Below are positions 55,136 to 63,184 of a stretch of 64,000 bases of DNA, piece after piece (position 1 is the stretch's first letter; each line of letters begins with the position of its first letter). The stretch is taken from NCBI RefSeq assembly GCF_002836745.1, contig NZ_PJAR01000041.1, forward strand, positions 1 to 64,000, written 5' to 3'. This stretch comes from Glaciecola sp. 33A. Its GTDB lineage: Bacteria > Pseudomonadota > Gammaproteobacteria > Enterobacterales > Alteromonadaceae. A program made the position numbers and the translations under genes. Below the pieces are notes generated by a model. That model was given only the letters and a program-made list of their open reading frames with translations. It did no database searches and was not told the origin of the DNA.

Positions 55136-55295
55136 ATGAGTAAGAAACAAAATAAACTACCACCTACCACCTAAGAGCTATCTTGGCATTGGCCTAATAT
55201 TTGGCACGGGTATTGGCATTACTAATGGTCCCGCTGTTTTTGGTGATGTGAGTATTAACGCTTTTATTGTATTCGTACTATCGACAAAAATGTAG
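55136..55295 (+). pseudogene. small glycine-rich membrane protein gene broken by a 7-bp duplication
   Basis: The ATG at 55136 begins MSKKQNKLPP, but a tandem duplication of CCACCTA (55160-55166 and 55167-55173) shifts the frame into a stop at 55172. Removing one copy gives an open frame of about 50 codons that runs on through SYLGIGLIFGTGIGITNG to a stop at 55293, a glycine-zipper-type small membrane protein. The inactivation looks recent or reversible. No standard ribosome-binding site stands out. Confidence 0.6.
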
Positions 55296-55327
55296 AAAAT
55301 ATTAATCAACCCAAGGAATGTTTATCT

Positions 55328-56572
55328 ATGCCATTTGGATCTTTAGGCTTGTGTAATGAGCTTTTGAAAAGCGTTGCAGAACAAGGTTACACAAGCCCAT
55401 CGCCGATACAGATTGAGGCTATACCAGTGGTGCTTAGTCAACGTGATGTGATGGCGGTGGCAAATACTGGTACGGGTAAAACGGCTAGTTTTACGCTGCC
55501 TATGGTGCAGCTATTGTCTGGTGGCGTTAGTCCGCAGCCTCAATCTGTGCGGGCGTTGGTCATTACGCCGACCCGTGAACTCGCCGCGCAGGTTGCCGCT
55601 AGTATCGAAAACTACAGTCGGTATATGAATATTCGCTCTGGTGCAGTGTTTGGTGGCGTGAGGATTGAGCCGCAGATATCCCAACTGCAAGGTGGTTTGG
55701 ATGTGCTGGTTGCTACGCCGGGTCGTTTGATTGATCTTTATAATCAACAGGCGATTAACTTTGATCGACTTGAGATATTGGTTTTAGATGAGGCTGATCG
55801 CATGTTGGATTTGGGGTTCATCGACGATATACGTCATATCCAAATGTTGCTGCCCAGCAAACGCCAAACCTTGATGTTCTCAGCGACGTTTTCTAAAGAG
55901 ATCAAGTCGCTTGCTAAAGGAATGTTAAATAATCCACTTTTAATTGAAGTGGATACCGCTACCAGTGCTGTCGATAAGATTAAGCAGCAATTACATCCTG
56001 TAGACAAAGAACGAAAGAGTGAGGTGCTGATCCACCTGATTAAAAGGAACAAGTGGCATCAAGTTTTGGTCTTTACTCGCACTAAGCTTGGTGCCGACAG
56101 TTTAGTGGTCCAGTTGGAAAAAGCACGTATTAGTGCCGCTTCAATACATTCGAACAGAACCCAGCATGCTCGCACACTGGCTTTAGATGGTTTTAGAAAC
56201 GGCAATGTTAAGGTATTGGTTGCCACTGATATAGCTTCTCGGGGCATTGATGTGAATCAACTCCCTTGCGTGGTTAACTTCGAACTTCCCTACGTACCAG
56301 AAGACTATGTGCACCGCATTGGCCGTACTGGCCGTGCTGGCGCTTTCGGTTTAGCTGTTTCATTGTTCAGTGAGGATGAATTAAAACAGTTAAACTCTAT
56401 AGAACGTATCATTGGTCGTAAATTTGAGCGCGAGATAATTCCGGGCTTTGCGCCCAAAGTGAAGACGCCAGCAGTTTCATCGGAAGATGATGAGTATGGT
56501 AATTTTGAGGCAGACTCTGCGCCCCGACGTCGAGGCAAATCGCAGGCGCGCAGAGGCCGCGGTGGCAAATAA
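55328..56572 (+). CDS. DEAD-box RNA helicase (RhlE-like)
   Basis: The 414-residue protein has all helicase motifs: Q motif near 25-30, Walker A ANTGTGKT (45-52), PTRELA, DEAD (154-157), SAT and HRIGRTGR. A short basic C-terminal tail, RRRGKSQARRGRGGK, is typical of the RhlE branch. It unwinds RNA in ribosome assembly or decay. An AAGGAATG site precedes the ATG. It is the only well-known gene in this accessory strip. Confidence 0.92.
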   Translation: MPFGSLGLCNELLKSVAEQGYTSPSPIQIEAIPVVLSQRDVMAVANTGTGKTASFTLPMVQLLSGGVSPQPQSVRALVITPTRELAAQVAASIENYSRYMNIRSGAVFGGVRIEPQISQLQGGLDVLVATPGRLIDLYNQQAINFDRLEILVLDEADRMLDLGFIDDIRHIQMLLPSKRQTLMFSATFSKEIKSLAKGMLNNPLLIEVDTATSAVDKIKQQLHPVDKERKSEVLIHLIKRNKWHQVLVFTRTKLGADSLVVQLEKARISAASIHSNRTQHARTLALDGFRNGNVKVLVATDIASRGIDVNQLPCVVNFELPYVPEDYVHRIGRTGRAGAFGLAVSLFSEDELKQLNSIERIIGRKFEREIIPGFAPKVKTPAVSSEDDEYGNFEADSAPRRRGKSQARRGRGGK

Positions 56573-56605
56573 TCTAACATCAAATTATAAGGTAATGAGG
56601 ATCCA

Positions 56606-56950
56606 GTGGAAAACGTAAACGAAACCGTCAATTCAAGCTTCCGTTTCTTTAGTTTAAATAAACTTCAAGCATTTACTTTGGAGCGCGAAGTTTCCGGAGG
56701 TTCACAAAAAAAACACCCTAGGAAAGACTGTTATTTAGGCTGTGTAACCTTAAAGAGCGATAACTTAGAGGATATATTTGACTTTTTTATTCGACAGCGT
56801 ATTGAAGCTTGTGATTGTGATATTTTGATATCTATTGCTTCGAAAAAAGAGGCAAATATTATCGATGTACCGCGCTCAGTTAATCGAATGCTTAAATTTA
56901 TTGATTGCAAACTAATGGTCTCTTATACAATGGCACAAGATGCTTTATAA
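56606..56950 (+). CDS. hypothetical protein
   Basis: 114 residues, starting at GTG with a good GAGGA ribosome-binding site. Soluble, Cys-containing (DCYLGCVTLKS, EACDCDILISI); no family recognised. Its stop overlaps TAACAAACGC (56948-56957), which resembles the left end of attC sites. Confidence 0.6.
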   Translation: MENVNETVNSSFRFFSLNKLQAFTLEREVSGGSQKKHPRKDCYLGCVTLKSDNLEDIFDFFIRQRIEACDCDILISIASKKEANIIDVPRSVNRMLKFIDCKLMVSYTMAQDAL

Positions 56951-56985
56951 CAAACGCTTCCAGTCAATCGTAGGAGTGGTATCTG

Positions 56986-57477
56986 ATGAGAAAAATAATC
57001 ATTTTTGGAAATTCCGGTTCTGGAAAATCGAAATTAGCTGCACAACATCCTAACGACGGGTTTGCTCACCTTGATTTGGATGTTTTGGCTTGGCTTCCTT
57101 CTGATCCGCCTGCACGTAAGCCGATAAACCTGGCATATGAGCAAATTGAGAATTTCATGACAGCAAATGATAATTGGGTTGTGGAAGGCTGTTATGCCGA
57201 TTTACTTGAAATGGTGAAACCGTTTGCAACCGAAGCTATCTTTTTGAATTTGCCGATTGAGTTATGTCAGAAAAACGCGAGAAGCAGACCTTGGGAGCCG
57301 CATAAATACGAGTCGAAAGAAGCGCAAGATAATAATCTAGCAATGCTACTCGATTGGATTGCTGGATATATGGACAGAAAGGATACCCTCTCATATAGTG
57401 CGCATAGAGCCCTTTACGACGGCTTTCAAGGGGAAAAAACGGAAATTCTTTATAATAAAGAAAGGTCGAAGGAATAG
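56986..57477 (+). CDS. P-loop nucleotide kinase-like protein
   Basis: The 163-residue protein has a Walker A GNSGSGKS (8-15) and the HLDLDVLAW segment of small adenylate-kinase/topology-modulation-type (FlaR-like) proteins. A later ARSRPWEPHKYES segment may form the lid. A phosphate-transfer role is likely, but the substrate is unknown. A TAGGAG ribosome-binding site precedes the ATG. Confidence 0.75.
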   Translation: MRKIIIFGNSGSGKSKLAAQHPNDGFAHLDLDVLAWLPSDPPARKPINLAYEQIENFMTANDNWVVEGCYADLLEMVKPFATEAIFLNLPIELCQKNARSRPWEPHKYESKEAQDNNLAMLLDWIAGYMDRKDTLSYSAHRALYDGFQGEKTEILYNKERSKE

Positions 57478-57596
57478 ACATGCAGAGCGCTATTTCAATT
57501 TATATTAGTTATTTTTTGGAGCAGTAAAATCATAAATATTATCTATAGATACACTACTTTATTTATCGTTTCATATTGTGCGGAGTTTTAGTCTGT

Positions 57597-57992
57597 ATGC
57601 ATAAAACGAAGCTGGAGCGAACTTTTGAGTTCTTTAAAGCCATTACATTCGGGAACTTAGTTGGCGGTTTAGCGACTTTTATAATCGCATTCGTCATCTT
57701 TTTTGTATGGAAAAATCAAGCAACGAATGGGCAACAATCTGTGTTTAATGATGCCCTAAACGTCAGCATATTCTTATTTCCAGTCGGTTTGATGTATAGC
57801 CTTATTGTTATTAGCCCAATTGCAATTTTATTAAAAAATCGAAAGCGAGCATTTCAAATATGCGGATTTTTTGCTGCAGTTGTCCCAAGCCTCTTGTTAA
57901 TAGGAAATGGCTATTGGGATGTGCTTGCACTCACCTACGGAATAGTAACAATGTTACTGTTTTTGAGGCTGTATTCAACTGATCAACCCTAA
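57597..57992 (+). CDS. membrane protein, unknown
   Basis: 131 residues with four hydrophobic segments, from the ATG at 57597; a TTG at 57576 is also in frame, but the CGGAG site lies just before the ATG choice. No family recognised. Confidence 0.6.
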   Translation: MHKTKLERTFEFFKAITFGNLVGGLATFIIAFVIFFVWKNQATNGQQSVFNDALNVSIFLFPVGLMYSLIVISPIAILLKNRKRAFQICGFFAAVVPSLLLIGNGYWDVLALTYGIVTMLLFLRLYSTDQP

Positions 57993-58281
57993 TGAATTCA
58001 TCAAGCCACTGCCTTCGTTCGAACAACTTTCTGGGCGTCTTCAGCTGTCTCCAAAAGTGTCTACCGTAAACTTCCCTATTTTGCACAGAGTTATCTTTTT
58101 CTAGGTTGATTTCGGCCTGCAATGTAATTACACTTTCATGATGCATGGTATGTATTTCCAGCGGCTTCCCGTTAAATCAAAAGCGAGTTAACTCGGCTTA
58201 TACTTGACCCGAAAGTTTTCAAGAATAATCAGACTTTTGGTCACCCGAGAACATAATGAATGTACAAAAAGGTAAGTAGCA
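57993..58281. other. gap with a possible attC remnant
   Basis: Starts CCCTAATGAATTCATCAAGCC and includes CTTCCCGTTAAATC at about 58165-58178, where GTTAAAT fits the attC core GTTRRRY. The distance (about 190 bases) is long for attC. Nothing else seen. Confidence 0.25.
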
Positions 58282-58704
58282 ATGATTAATACCAAAATAT
58301 ATAAGACCGTCTATCGCCTAGCTGAAAAGCTAATGGACGCTGCTGATGAAGAGGACCGAGAGCAATTTGACTCGCTCTATGCGGACTTAAAGTCCGTTTG
58401 CATTGACAACGAAAACACCGACAAAGATCACCCGGAGCAATGGGAAACACTGGCTGACTTTACTGAAGAGTTAGAGGATGCAGTTGCAGGCTATGCAAAA
58501 GCCTTAGAAAAAGCAAGTGCAATTAATTCAAAAGACCATCTGTCTTCGATCGCATTTTCAATGGCAACATTACAAGTTGAATTAGGTCAGACTGCCGCTG
58601 CTATCAACAATCTCCAAGACGCAAAAATCAGCGCCAACAAAATAGAAGATAGAGGGCTTAAAGTTGAAATAGATGAACTACTTGAAAAGCTATTGGCAAA
58701 CTAA
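58282..58704 (+). CDS. helical TPR-like protein, unknown
   Basis: The 140-residue, acidic, all-helical protein has a repeat-like middle (EELEDAVAGYAKALEKASAI, SIAFSMATLQVELGQTAAAI) of the kind seen in tetratricopeptide helices. No family firmly recognised. AGGTAAGTAGC serves as a weak ribosome-binding site. Confidence 0.65.
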   Translation: MINTKIYKTVYRLAEKLMDAADEEDREQFDSLYADLKSVCIDNENTDKDHPEQWETLADFTEELEDAVAGYAKALEKASAINSKDHLSSIAFSMATLQVELGQTAAAINNLQDAKISANKIEDRGLKVEIDELLEKLLAN

Positions 58705-58797
58705 TTGAACTTATAAAAGTACAGCTAACGTACCCACTTTCGAGCATATTGTACGGGTTGTTAATTATCAAAATTAATATTGAAAGGAGTTTAAATA

Positions 58798-58983
58798 ATG
58801 TCTGAAGCAGTTCTGAACAATGGCTCATTTTTTGTCGGCTGGGGTACGTTAGCGTTAATAAATGCAGGACTAGCGCAAGGTAAAGGACGAGGAGGACTTA
58901 ATTGGTTCTTAATTTCGATAATTTTGGGACCACTCGCAACCTTTATTATAGTCATGTTATCTGACCTTCGTTGGAATTCTTAA
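58798..58983 (+). CDS. small membrane protein
   Basis: 61 residues with two hydrophobic segments joined by AQGKGRGGLNW, a pattern found in many small bacterial membrane proteins of unknown role. A strong AAAGGAG ribosome-binding site precedes the ATG. Confidence 0.7.
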   Translation: MSEAVLNNGSFFVGWGTLALINAGLAQGKGRGGLNWFLISIILGPLATFIIVMLSDLRWNS

Positions 58984-59085
58984 TTAGATTGGTAATCGAG
59001 TTGCCGGTATAGGTTTAAGCTACAGTCTAACTTTGACGGTTTAAACGGCCAGTGCTTCAAGGTGGCAGAATTTAATCGAGTTAAA

Positions 59086-59304
59086 ATGAATAAAATAAAC
59101 CCTAAAAAATTACTTAACAGTAAGTGGACCGCAATAACACCGATTAACAAAGAAAAACACTTTATCATTTCTAAGATGCAGTTCGATGAGGAAGGTATTG
59201 TTGTTGTCGACTGCTGCATAGAGGCTGTCATGTCAAAACGGGCCATGATGATTAATTGGCTAGACTTAAAAGATGAGAGTCAGTGGTTGCAAGGCTGGAA
59301 ATAG
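59086..59304 (+). CDS. TIGR02450-family small Trp-rich protein
   Basis: 72 residues that match a small conserved family throughout: NKINPKKLLNSKWTA at the start and DESQWLQGWK at the end. I use the ATG at 59086; a GTG at 59062 is in frame. The function is unknown. Normally a short stand-alone gene in marine gammaproteobacteria. Confidence 0.8.
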   Translation: MNKINPKKLLNSKWTAITPINKEKHFIISKMQFDEEGIVVVDCCIEAVMSKRAMMINWLDLKDESQWLQGWK

Positions 59305-59463
59305 TCACTGAATAACCGATGTTCTTTTTGTTGATCCCTGCTTCCCCTGCTATATTGGATGACACGCGCTACTCTGATATTATCCGATGTGGTGAACATC
59401 GTGCTAAGCTAAAAATTAGCCTAGGTTAGTCGCACATTCAAAAAAATACCGAGTGAGGGAATA

Positions 59464-59784
59464 ATGAGTCTTTTTGCTTTGTTAGGACAAAAGTTAACTG
59501 AATTTAAGTACCAATATTATGGGCTCAATATTATTCAGGAAGTGTCAGAAGAACGATTCCATCAGATTATTTCCCAGTACGTGGAACGTGGTTGGGAGTT
59601 AAGTGGCGAGTATAACGAATTAGAATCTGGAACTAGCCTTTGGTCATGCAAACTTAGAAAAGGCACGAGCACGCTACAATGCAATTGGGATGAAGCGATT
59701 GACGGTAATTTTATCGGCCCTGAGAGGATTATTTTTGGTTTAGGTAAAGAATATGGCTTCACGGCAAATAAAGCGCCACAATAG
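59464..59784 (+). CDS. hypothetical soluble protein
   Basis: 106 residues; Trp/Tyr-containing (ERGWELSGEYNELESGTSLW), perhaps a compact alpha/beta fold. GTGAGGGA precedes the ATG. No family recognised. Confidence 0.55.
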   Translation: MSLFALLGQKLTEFKYQYYGLNIIQEVSEERFHQIISQYVERGWELSGEYNELESGTSLWSCKLRKGTSTLQCNWDEAIDGNFIGPERIIFGLGKEYGFTANKAPQ

Positions 59785-59972
59785 CTAGATCGTTATTTCT
59801 CAGCGTCTGTACAAAACAAGGACTGCGACAACTAATGCCCAGTTGTGTCGATTTTATCGATGCTGAGGCAGGTGGCAAATCCACAGAATGAAGCAAGCAA
59901 CACGCAGAAAAAATCAACAACTAAATCGCGGTAGCGATGCCTAATTCAAAGTAATAAATAAGAGAGAGCAGA

Positions 59973-60179
59973 TTGCACATAACTGAAAAAGGTAAGCTGT
60001 CATTGACTGTACGCATTATTATAGGCGTGCTCGCCATGCCATCATTACTGCTTGCGTTTATGTTGATTTCAGAAGCAATTAAGGGCAATTTTGATGGCAT
60101 TGATGCATTTGAAATTATTTATGCTGTAGTCGGTTTCTTTGCCATTTATATCGCACTCACAGGTAAGAAGTTTTTCTAA
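59973..60179 (+). CDS. small two-helix membrane protein
   Basis: 68 residues, two hydrophobic segments, ending ALTGKKFF. The start is a TTG after AGAGAGAG. No family recognised. Confidence 0.5.
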   Translation: MHITEKGKLSLTVRIIIGVLAMPSLLLAFMLISEAIKGNFDGIDAFEIIYAVVGFFAIYIALTGKKFF

Positions 60180-60212
60180 CCTGTTTAGCCAAAAACTAAG
60201 TCAATTAGAAAG

Positions 60213-60527
60213 ATGACTAATCAGGTTGTTAATCAGGTTACGAATAAGGGTAAATATAAAGTGGAATTAGCTGTAAATGTAATAATGATAATAATCGCAG
60301 GGCTCGGCGCGGCAGTGTTTTTTGTCGGTTCGCTCATTGTTGTAGTGACTGCATTTGGCAACAAACAATATGCGTACGGCGTGCTGTCGCTGTTATTTTT
60401 CCCCATCAGCATTGCCTATTGTTTGCAGCACAGGAAGGAAGGCGCTTATGCATCCAAGTATCTTATTAGCGGTGCACTTTTGGTTGTAGTTACCTTCGGT
60501 TTAGCAAACCTGTTCTATCAATTTTAA
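60213..60527 (+). CDS. small three-helix membrane protein
   Basis: 104 residues with three hydrophobic segments. It follows the previous membrane gene by 33 bases, so the two may be co-transcribed. No family recognised. Confidence 0.55.
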   Translation: MTNQVVNQVTNKGKYKVELAVNVIMIIIAGLGAAVFFVGSLIVVVTAFGNKQYAYGVLSLLFFPISIAYCLQHRKEGAYASKYLISGALLVVVTFGLANLFYQF

Positions 60528-60668
60528 GGGCCAACTATAATACCCAATTTTAATCATTATTCAGCAATACGCTAATGTGCTATTGATTTATACGGGGTGG
60601 GTTAATAAAGCGTAATTTTGTCTGATAGAATGACAAAAAGCACACACTTTTACTGAGGTTAAATCTGC

Positions 60669-61643
60669 ATGAATATACGCGTTATTAACAGTGTTTTGCT
60701 TGTTCTCACATTGGCTTTTTCTGCTCAACTCAAAGCCGAATGGTACTCTGAGAATGCAGGCATTATGGGGACCAATATATACGTTGAGGTTTGGGCTGAA
60801 ACGCCGGTTCAGGGTGAGCTCGCGTTGAGAGCTGTCATGGCAGAAATGGAGCGTATTAACCAACTAATGAGTCCCTACATCGATACCAGCGAACTAAGCC
60901 TTATCAACGCAAAGGCGGGCCAACAGCCGGTGGTGATAAGTGATGAAATGTTTGAGCTGCTGGATAAATCAGTCAATATTTCAGAGCTCACAAAGGGCGC
61001 GTTTGATATTACCTTTGCGAGCGTGGGTTACTTGTACAATTATAAAAAAAATCAACGTCCAAACGAGGCAACTATTGCTTCATTATTAGCCGCAATTAAC
61101 TATAAATACATCAAACTGAATAAACCCAATAAGTCCGTTGTCTTTACGCATGACAAAGTCAAGATTGACTTAGGTGGCATTGCCAAGGGTCATGCTGTAG
61201 ATAACTCAATTTCATTGTTAGAACGCATGGGCATTATGCATGGCTTAGTGACTGCAGGTGGCGATACGCGTTTAATTGGTGACCGTCGCGGTAAGCCCTG
61301 GATCGTAGGTATACGAGACCCTAGGGACGAAAAAAAACAAGCAGTGGTCATGCCATTGCAAGACTCCGCCATGTCGACTTCAGGCGATTATGAGCGTTAC
61401 TTTGAAGAAGATGGCAAGCGCTACCATCATATTTTGTCGCCCAAAACAGGTAAGTCAACTTACGATGTGCAGTCGGTATCAATTATTGGTCCAAGTAGCA
61501 CTTATAACGATGCATTGTCGACCGCGGTTTTTGTTATGGGTTTACGCGAAGGTCTGGGGATGATTAATCGAATTGACGGTTACGATGCCGTGGTGATGGA
61601 TAATCAACGTAAAATGCATTATTCGAATGGCCTGCAACAATAA
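60669..61643 (+). CDS. apbE: FAD:protein FMN transferase ApbE
   Basis: ApbE attaches FMN to threonines of periplasmic flavoproteins such as NqrB/NqrC. The 324-residue protein has a signal peptide (about 1-23), MGTNIYVEVWA, the cofactor-binding DLGGIAKGHAVD, GGDTRLIG and HHILSPKTG. No nqr genes are in the window. It begins after the run of small genes and points the same way. Confidence 0.93.
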   Translation: MNIRVINSVLLVLTLAFSAQLKAEWYSENAGIMGTNIYVEVWAETPVQGELALRAVMAEMERINQLMSPYIDTSELSLINAKAGQQPVVISDEMFELLDKSVNISELTKGAFDITFASVGYLYNYKKNQRPNEATIASLLAAINYKYIKLNKPNKSVVFTHDKVKIDLGGIAKGHAVDNSISLLERMGIMHGLVTAGGDTRLIGDRRGKPWIVGIRDPRDEKKQAVVMPLQDSAMSTSGDYERYFEEDGKRYHHILSPKTGKSTYDVQSVSIIGPSSTYNDALSTAVFVMGLREGLGMINRIDGYDAVVMDNQRKMHYSNGLQQ

Positions 61644-61719
61644 GAGGTCAGCGAACGACGAGTCTATTCGCTAGATTATCGATGTTGCTAGTCGATTGAG
61701 CATTCAATTGCAGACAAAT

Positions 61720-61753
61720 AAATTCAAAATTGAATTTTTTATACCAAGTGGTA
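61720..61753. promoter_or_regulatory. two palindromes upstream of the TetR-type gene
   Basis: AAATTCAA-AA-TTGAATTT (61720-61737) and TACCA-AG-TGGTA (61742-61753) are perfect inverted repeats within 100 bases of the regulator start. TetR-type proteins bind such palindromes, so either could be its own operator. Confidence 0.5.
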
Positions 61754-61819
61754 ACATAGAAATCAGCAACATTAATAATAAAAAATAAACAAGTTGATAT
61801 AACGTCAGGAGTATTTACG

Positions 61820-62422
61820 TTGGCTAGTGGTCGTAAACGCGAGTTTGATTATGAGTTAGCTCTTAATGCTGCAATGAATGTTTTTTGGCAGAAGGGCTAC
61901 AGCGGTACTTCAATGAGTGACCTTATTGAGAGGATGAATATCAATAAGCCAAGTATGTATCGTGCTTTTGGCAATAAAGAAGACCTGTTTATCAAAGCAA
62001 CTGAGCGCTACCTCGAAACCAAAATGAAACCTCATATGGCATTGCTATTCGAGGAAGGCGCCACGCTAAAAGACCGCTTTAAAAAACACATGATGTCGAT
62101 TGTTGATATGCAATGCAGCACTTCTGATGCTAAAGGTTGTTATTTAATTTTATGTCAAGCAGAGTTGATTGGCGGCGGAATACCGATGCAAGCAGAACTG
62201 TTGCTAAAAGATGCGGAAGCAATACCAACGCAATGTTATGCAGACATTTTTAGTAATGACCCCGAAGCAATTTTGTTAGGGTTAAGTCAGAATGCTCAAT
62301 CCAATAGTTTATGTCTTTATACAATGTTGAAAGGCACTGCTGCTATGGCCCGGTCAGGTGCGCTAAGATCAGAATTAGAATATTCTATAGATACCATTCT
62401 TGCCGGAATAGGGCTCGACTAA
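61820..62422 (+). CDS. TetR/AcrR-family transcriptional regulator
   Basis: The 200-residue protein has an N-terminal helix-turn-helix (ALNAAMNVFWQKGYSGTSMSDLIERMNINKPSMYRAFGNKEDLF) typical of TetR regulators. The C-terminal ligand domain contains CYLILCQAELIGGG and resembles the AcrR/BetI-like subgroup. TTG start after CAGGAG. No target gene is adjacent except apbE upstream. Confidence 0.88.
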   Translation: MASGRKREFDYELALNAAMNVFWQKGYSGTSMSDLIERMNINKPSMYRAFGNKEDLFIKATERYLETKMKPHMALLFEEGATLKDRFKKHMMSIVDMQCSTSDAKGCYLILCQAELIGGGIPMQAELLLKDAEAIPTQCYADIFSNDPEAILLGLSQNAQSNSLCLYTMLKGTAAMARSGALRSELEYSIDTILAGIGLD

Positions 62423-62974
62423 ACTTGATCCGTCGGTCTCCACTCGTAAATAAATCTTATTTTAGTGCTATTCATCTTTACTTTTACCTCTAATGTGCAA
62501 GTTAATTAAAGTTTGAAACTGGATATTAAAGTTTGAAACTAGACATGAAAGTTTGAAACTCACACTAACATTATGAAACCGCTTTCAAGTGGTTTTGGCT
62601 TTATGATTTGTTTGGTTAGCTAAATCATTCTTAACAACTATAAAGCACGATTAAACAGCTGACAGAAAGTGCTGCTTAAGGAGACGGTCAGATTCTTTTT
62701 GATCATTCCCGCTTTGCTCTTATTGCGGATCGTCGAGCATGCAGCTCTGACGGTCAGCTCGACGGCAATAGCCGACGTACGAGCATGAAGATATCAAATG
62801 AGCGTTTAGTGCCAAAACCGGTCATTTCGGCTTTAATATTATTTGTATTGTTGAAGAAAGCGGACGTTTCAAAATCTTCATTGTAGGGCAAGAATGAGGC
62901 AGAAAGCGGTCATAGTTTTTTTGGGGTCCTTTTAAACCGTTTGACGTTTATAGTCGTTTTCTTTGACAAGCAAG
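62423..62974. other. non-coding region after the TetR-type gene
   Basis: Apart from the three-copy repeat at 62508-62560 I see no gene. Two similar 9-mers AAAGCGGAC/AAAGCGGTC (near 62858 and 62912) look like decayed repeats. Confidence 0.4.
62508..62560. repeat. three copies of AAAGTTTGAAACT at 20-bp spacing
   Basis: Copies at 62508-62520, 62528-62540 and 62548-62560. Each contains AGTTT-G-AAACT, an inverted repeat. The intervening seven bases differ, so it is the 13-mer that is repeated. The spacing is close to two helix turns, as in arrays of protein-binding sites. Confidence 0.65.
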
Positions 62975-63184
62975 TTAACGGTATCCTTTTCGGACTTTAT
63001 CAATTGAAGCAAATTGAGAAGGATTATCAATTATCTTAGAGAATAAACTCAGTAAACCTTCATAAAATTCAAATGCAGCTGCCATATCGAAATGCGCTTC
63101 GCCTTATTCTAAAATGTCAACGAGGTCCCTTTCAGCGGCAAGATTAGCCCAATAGGCGCGTTTGTGATTGCTACAAACATCACT
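62975..63184 (-). pseudogene. possible remnant of a minus-strand gene
   Basis: Minus-strand frame reading HKRAYWANLAAERDLVDILE then a TAA (63104-63106), then GEAHFDMAAAFEFYEGLLSL and further coding-like sequence to a stop at 62975. The text resembles a helical protein with one nonsense codon (CAA to TAA or similar). No start is visible and no family is recognised. Confidence 0.3.

Noticed and set aside
57931-58146. 71-codon minus-strand frame near 58 kb
   Set aside because: Opposite to all neighbours, overlaps a gene end and an attC-like remnant; no similarity seen.
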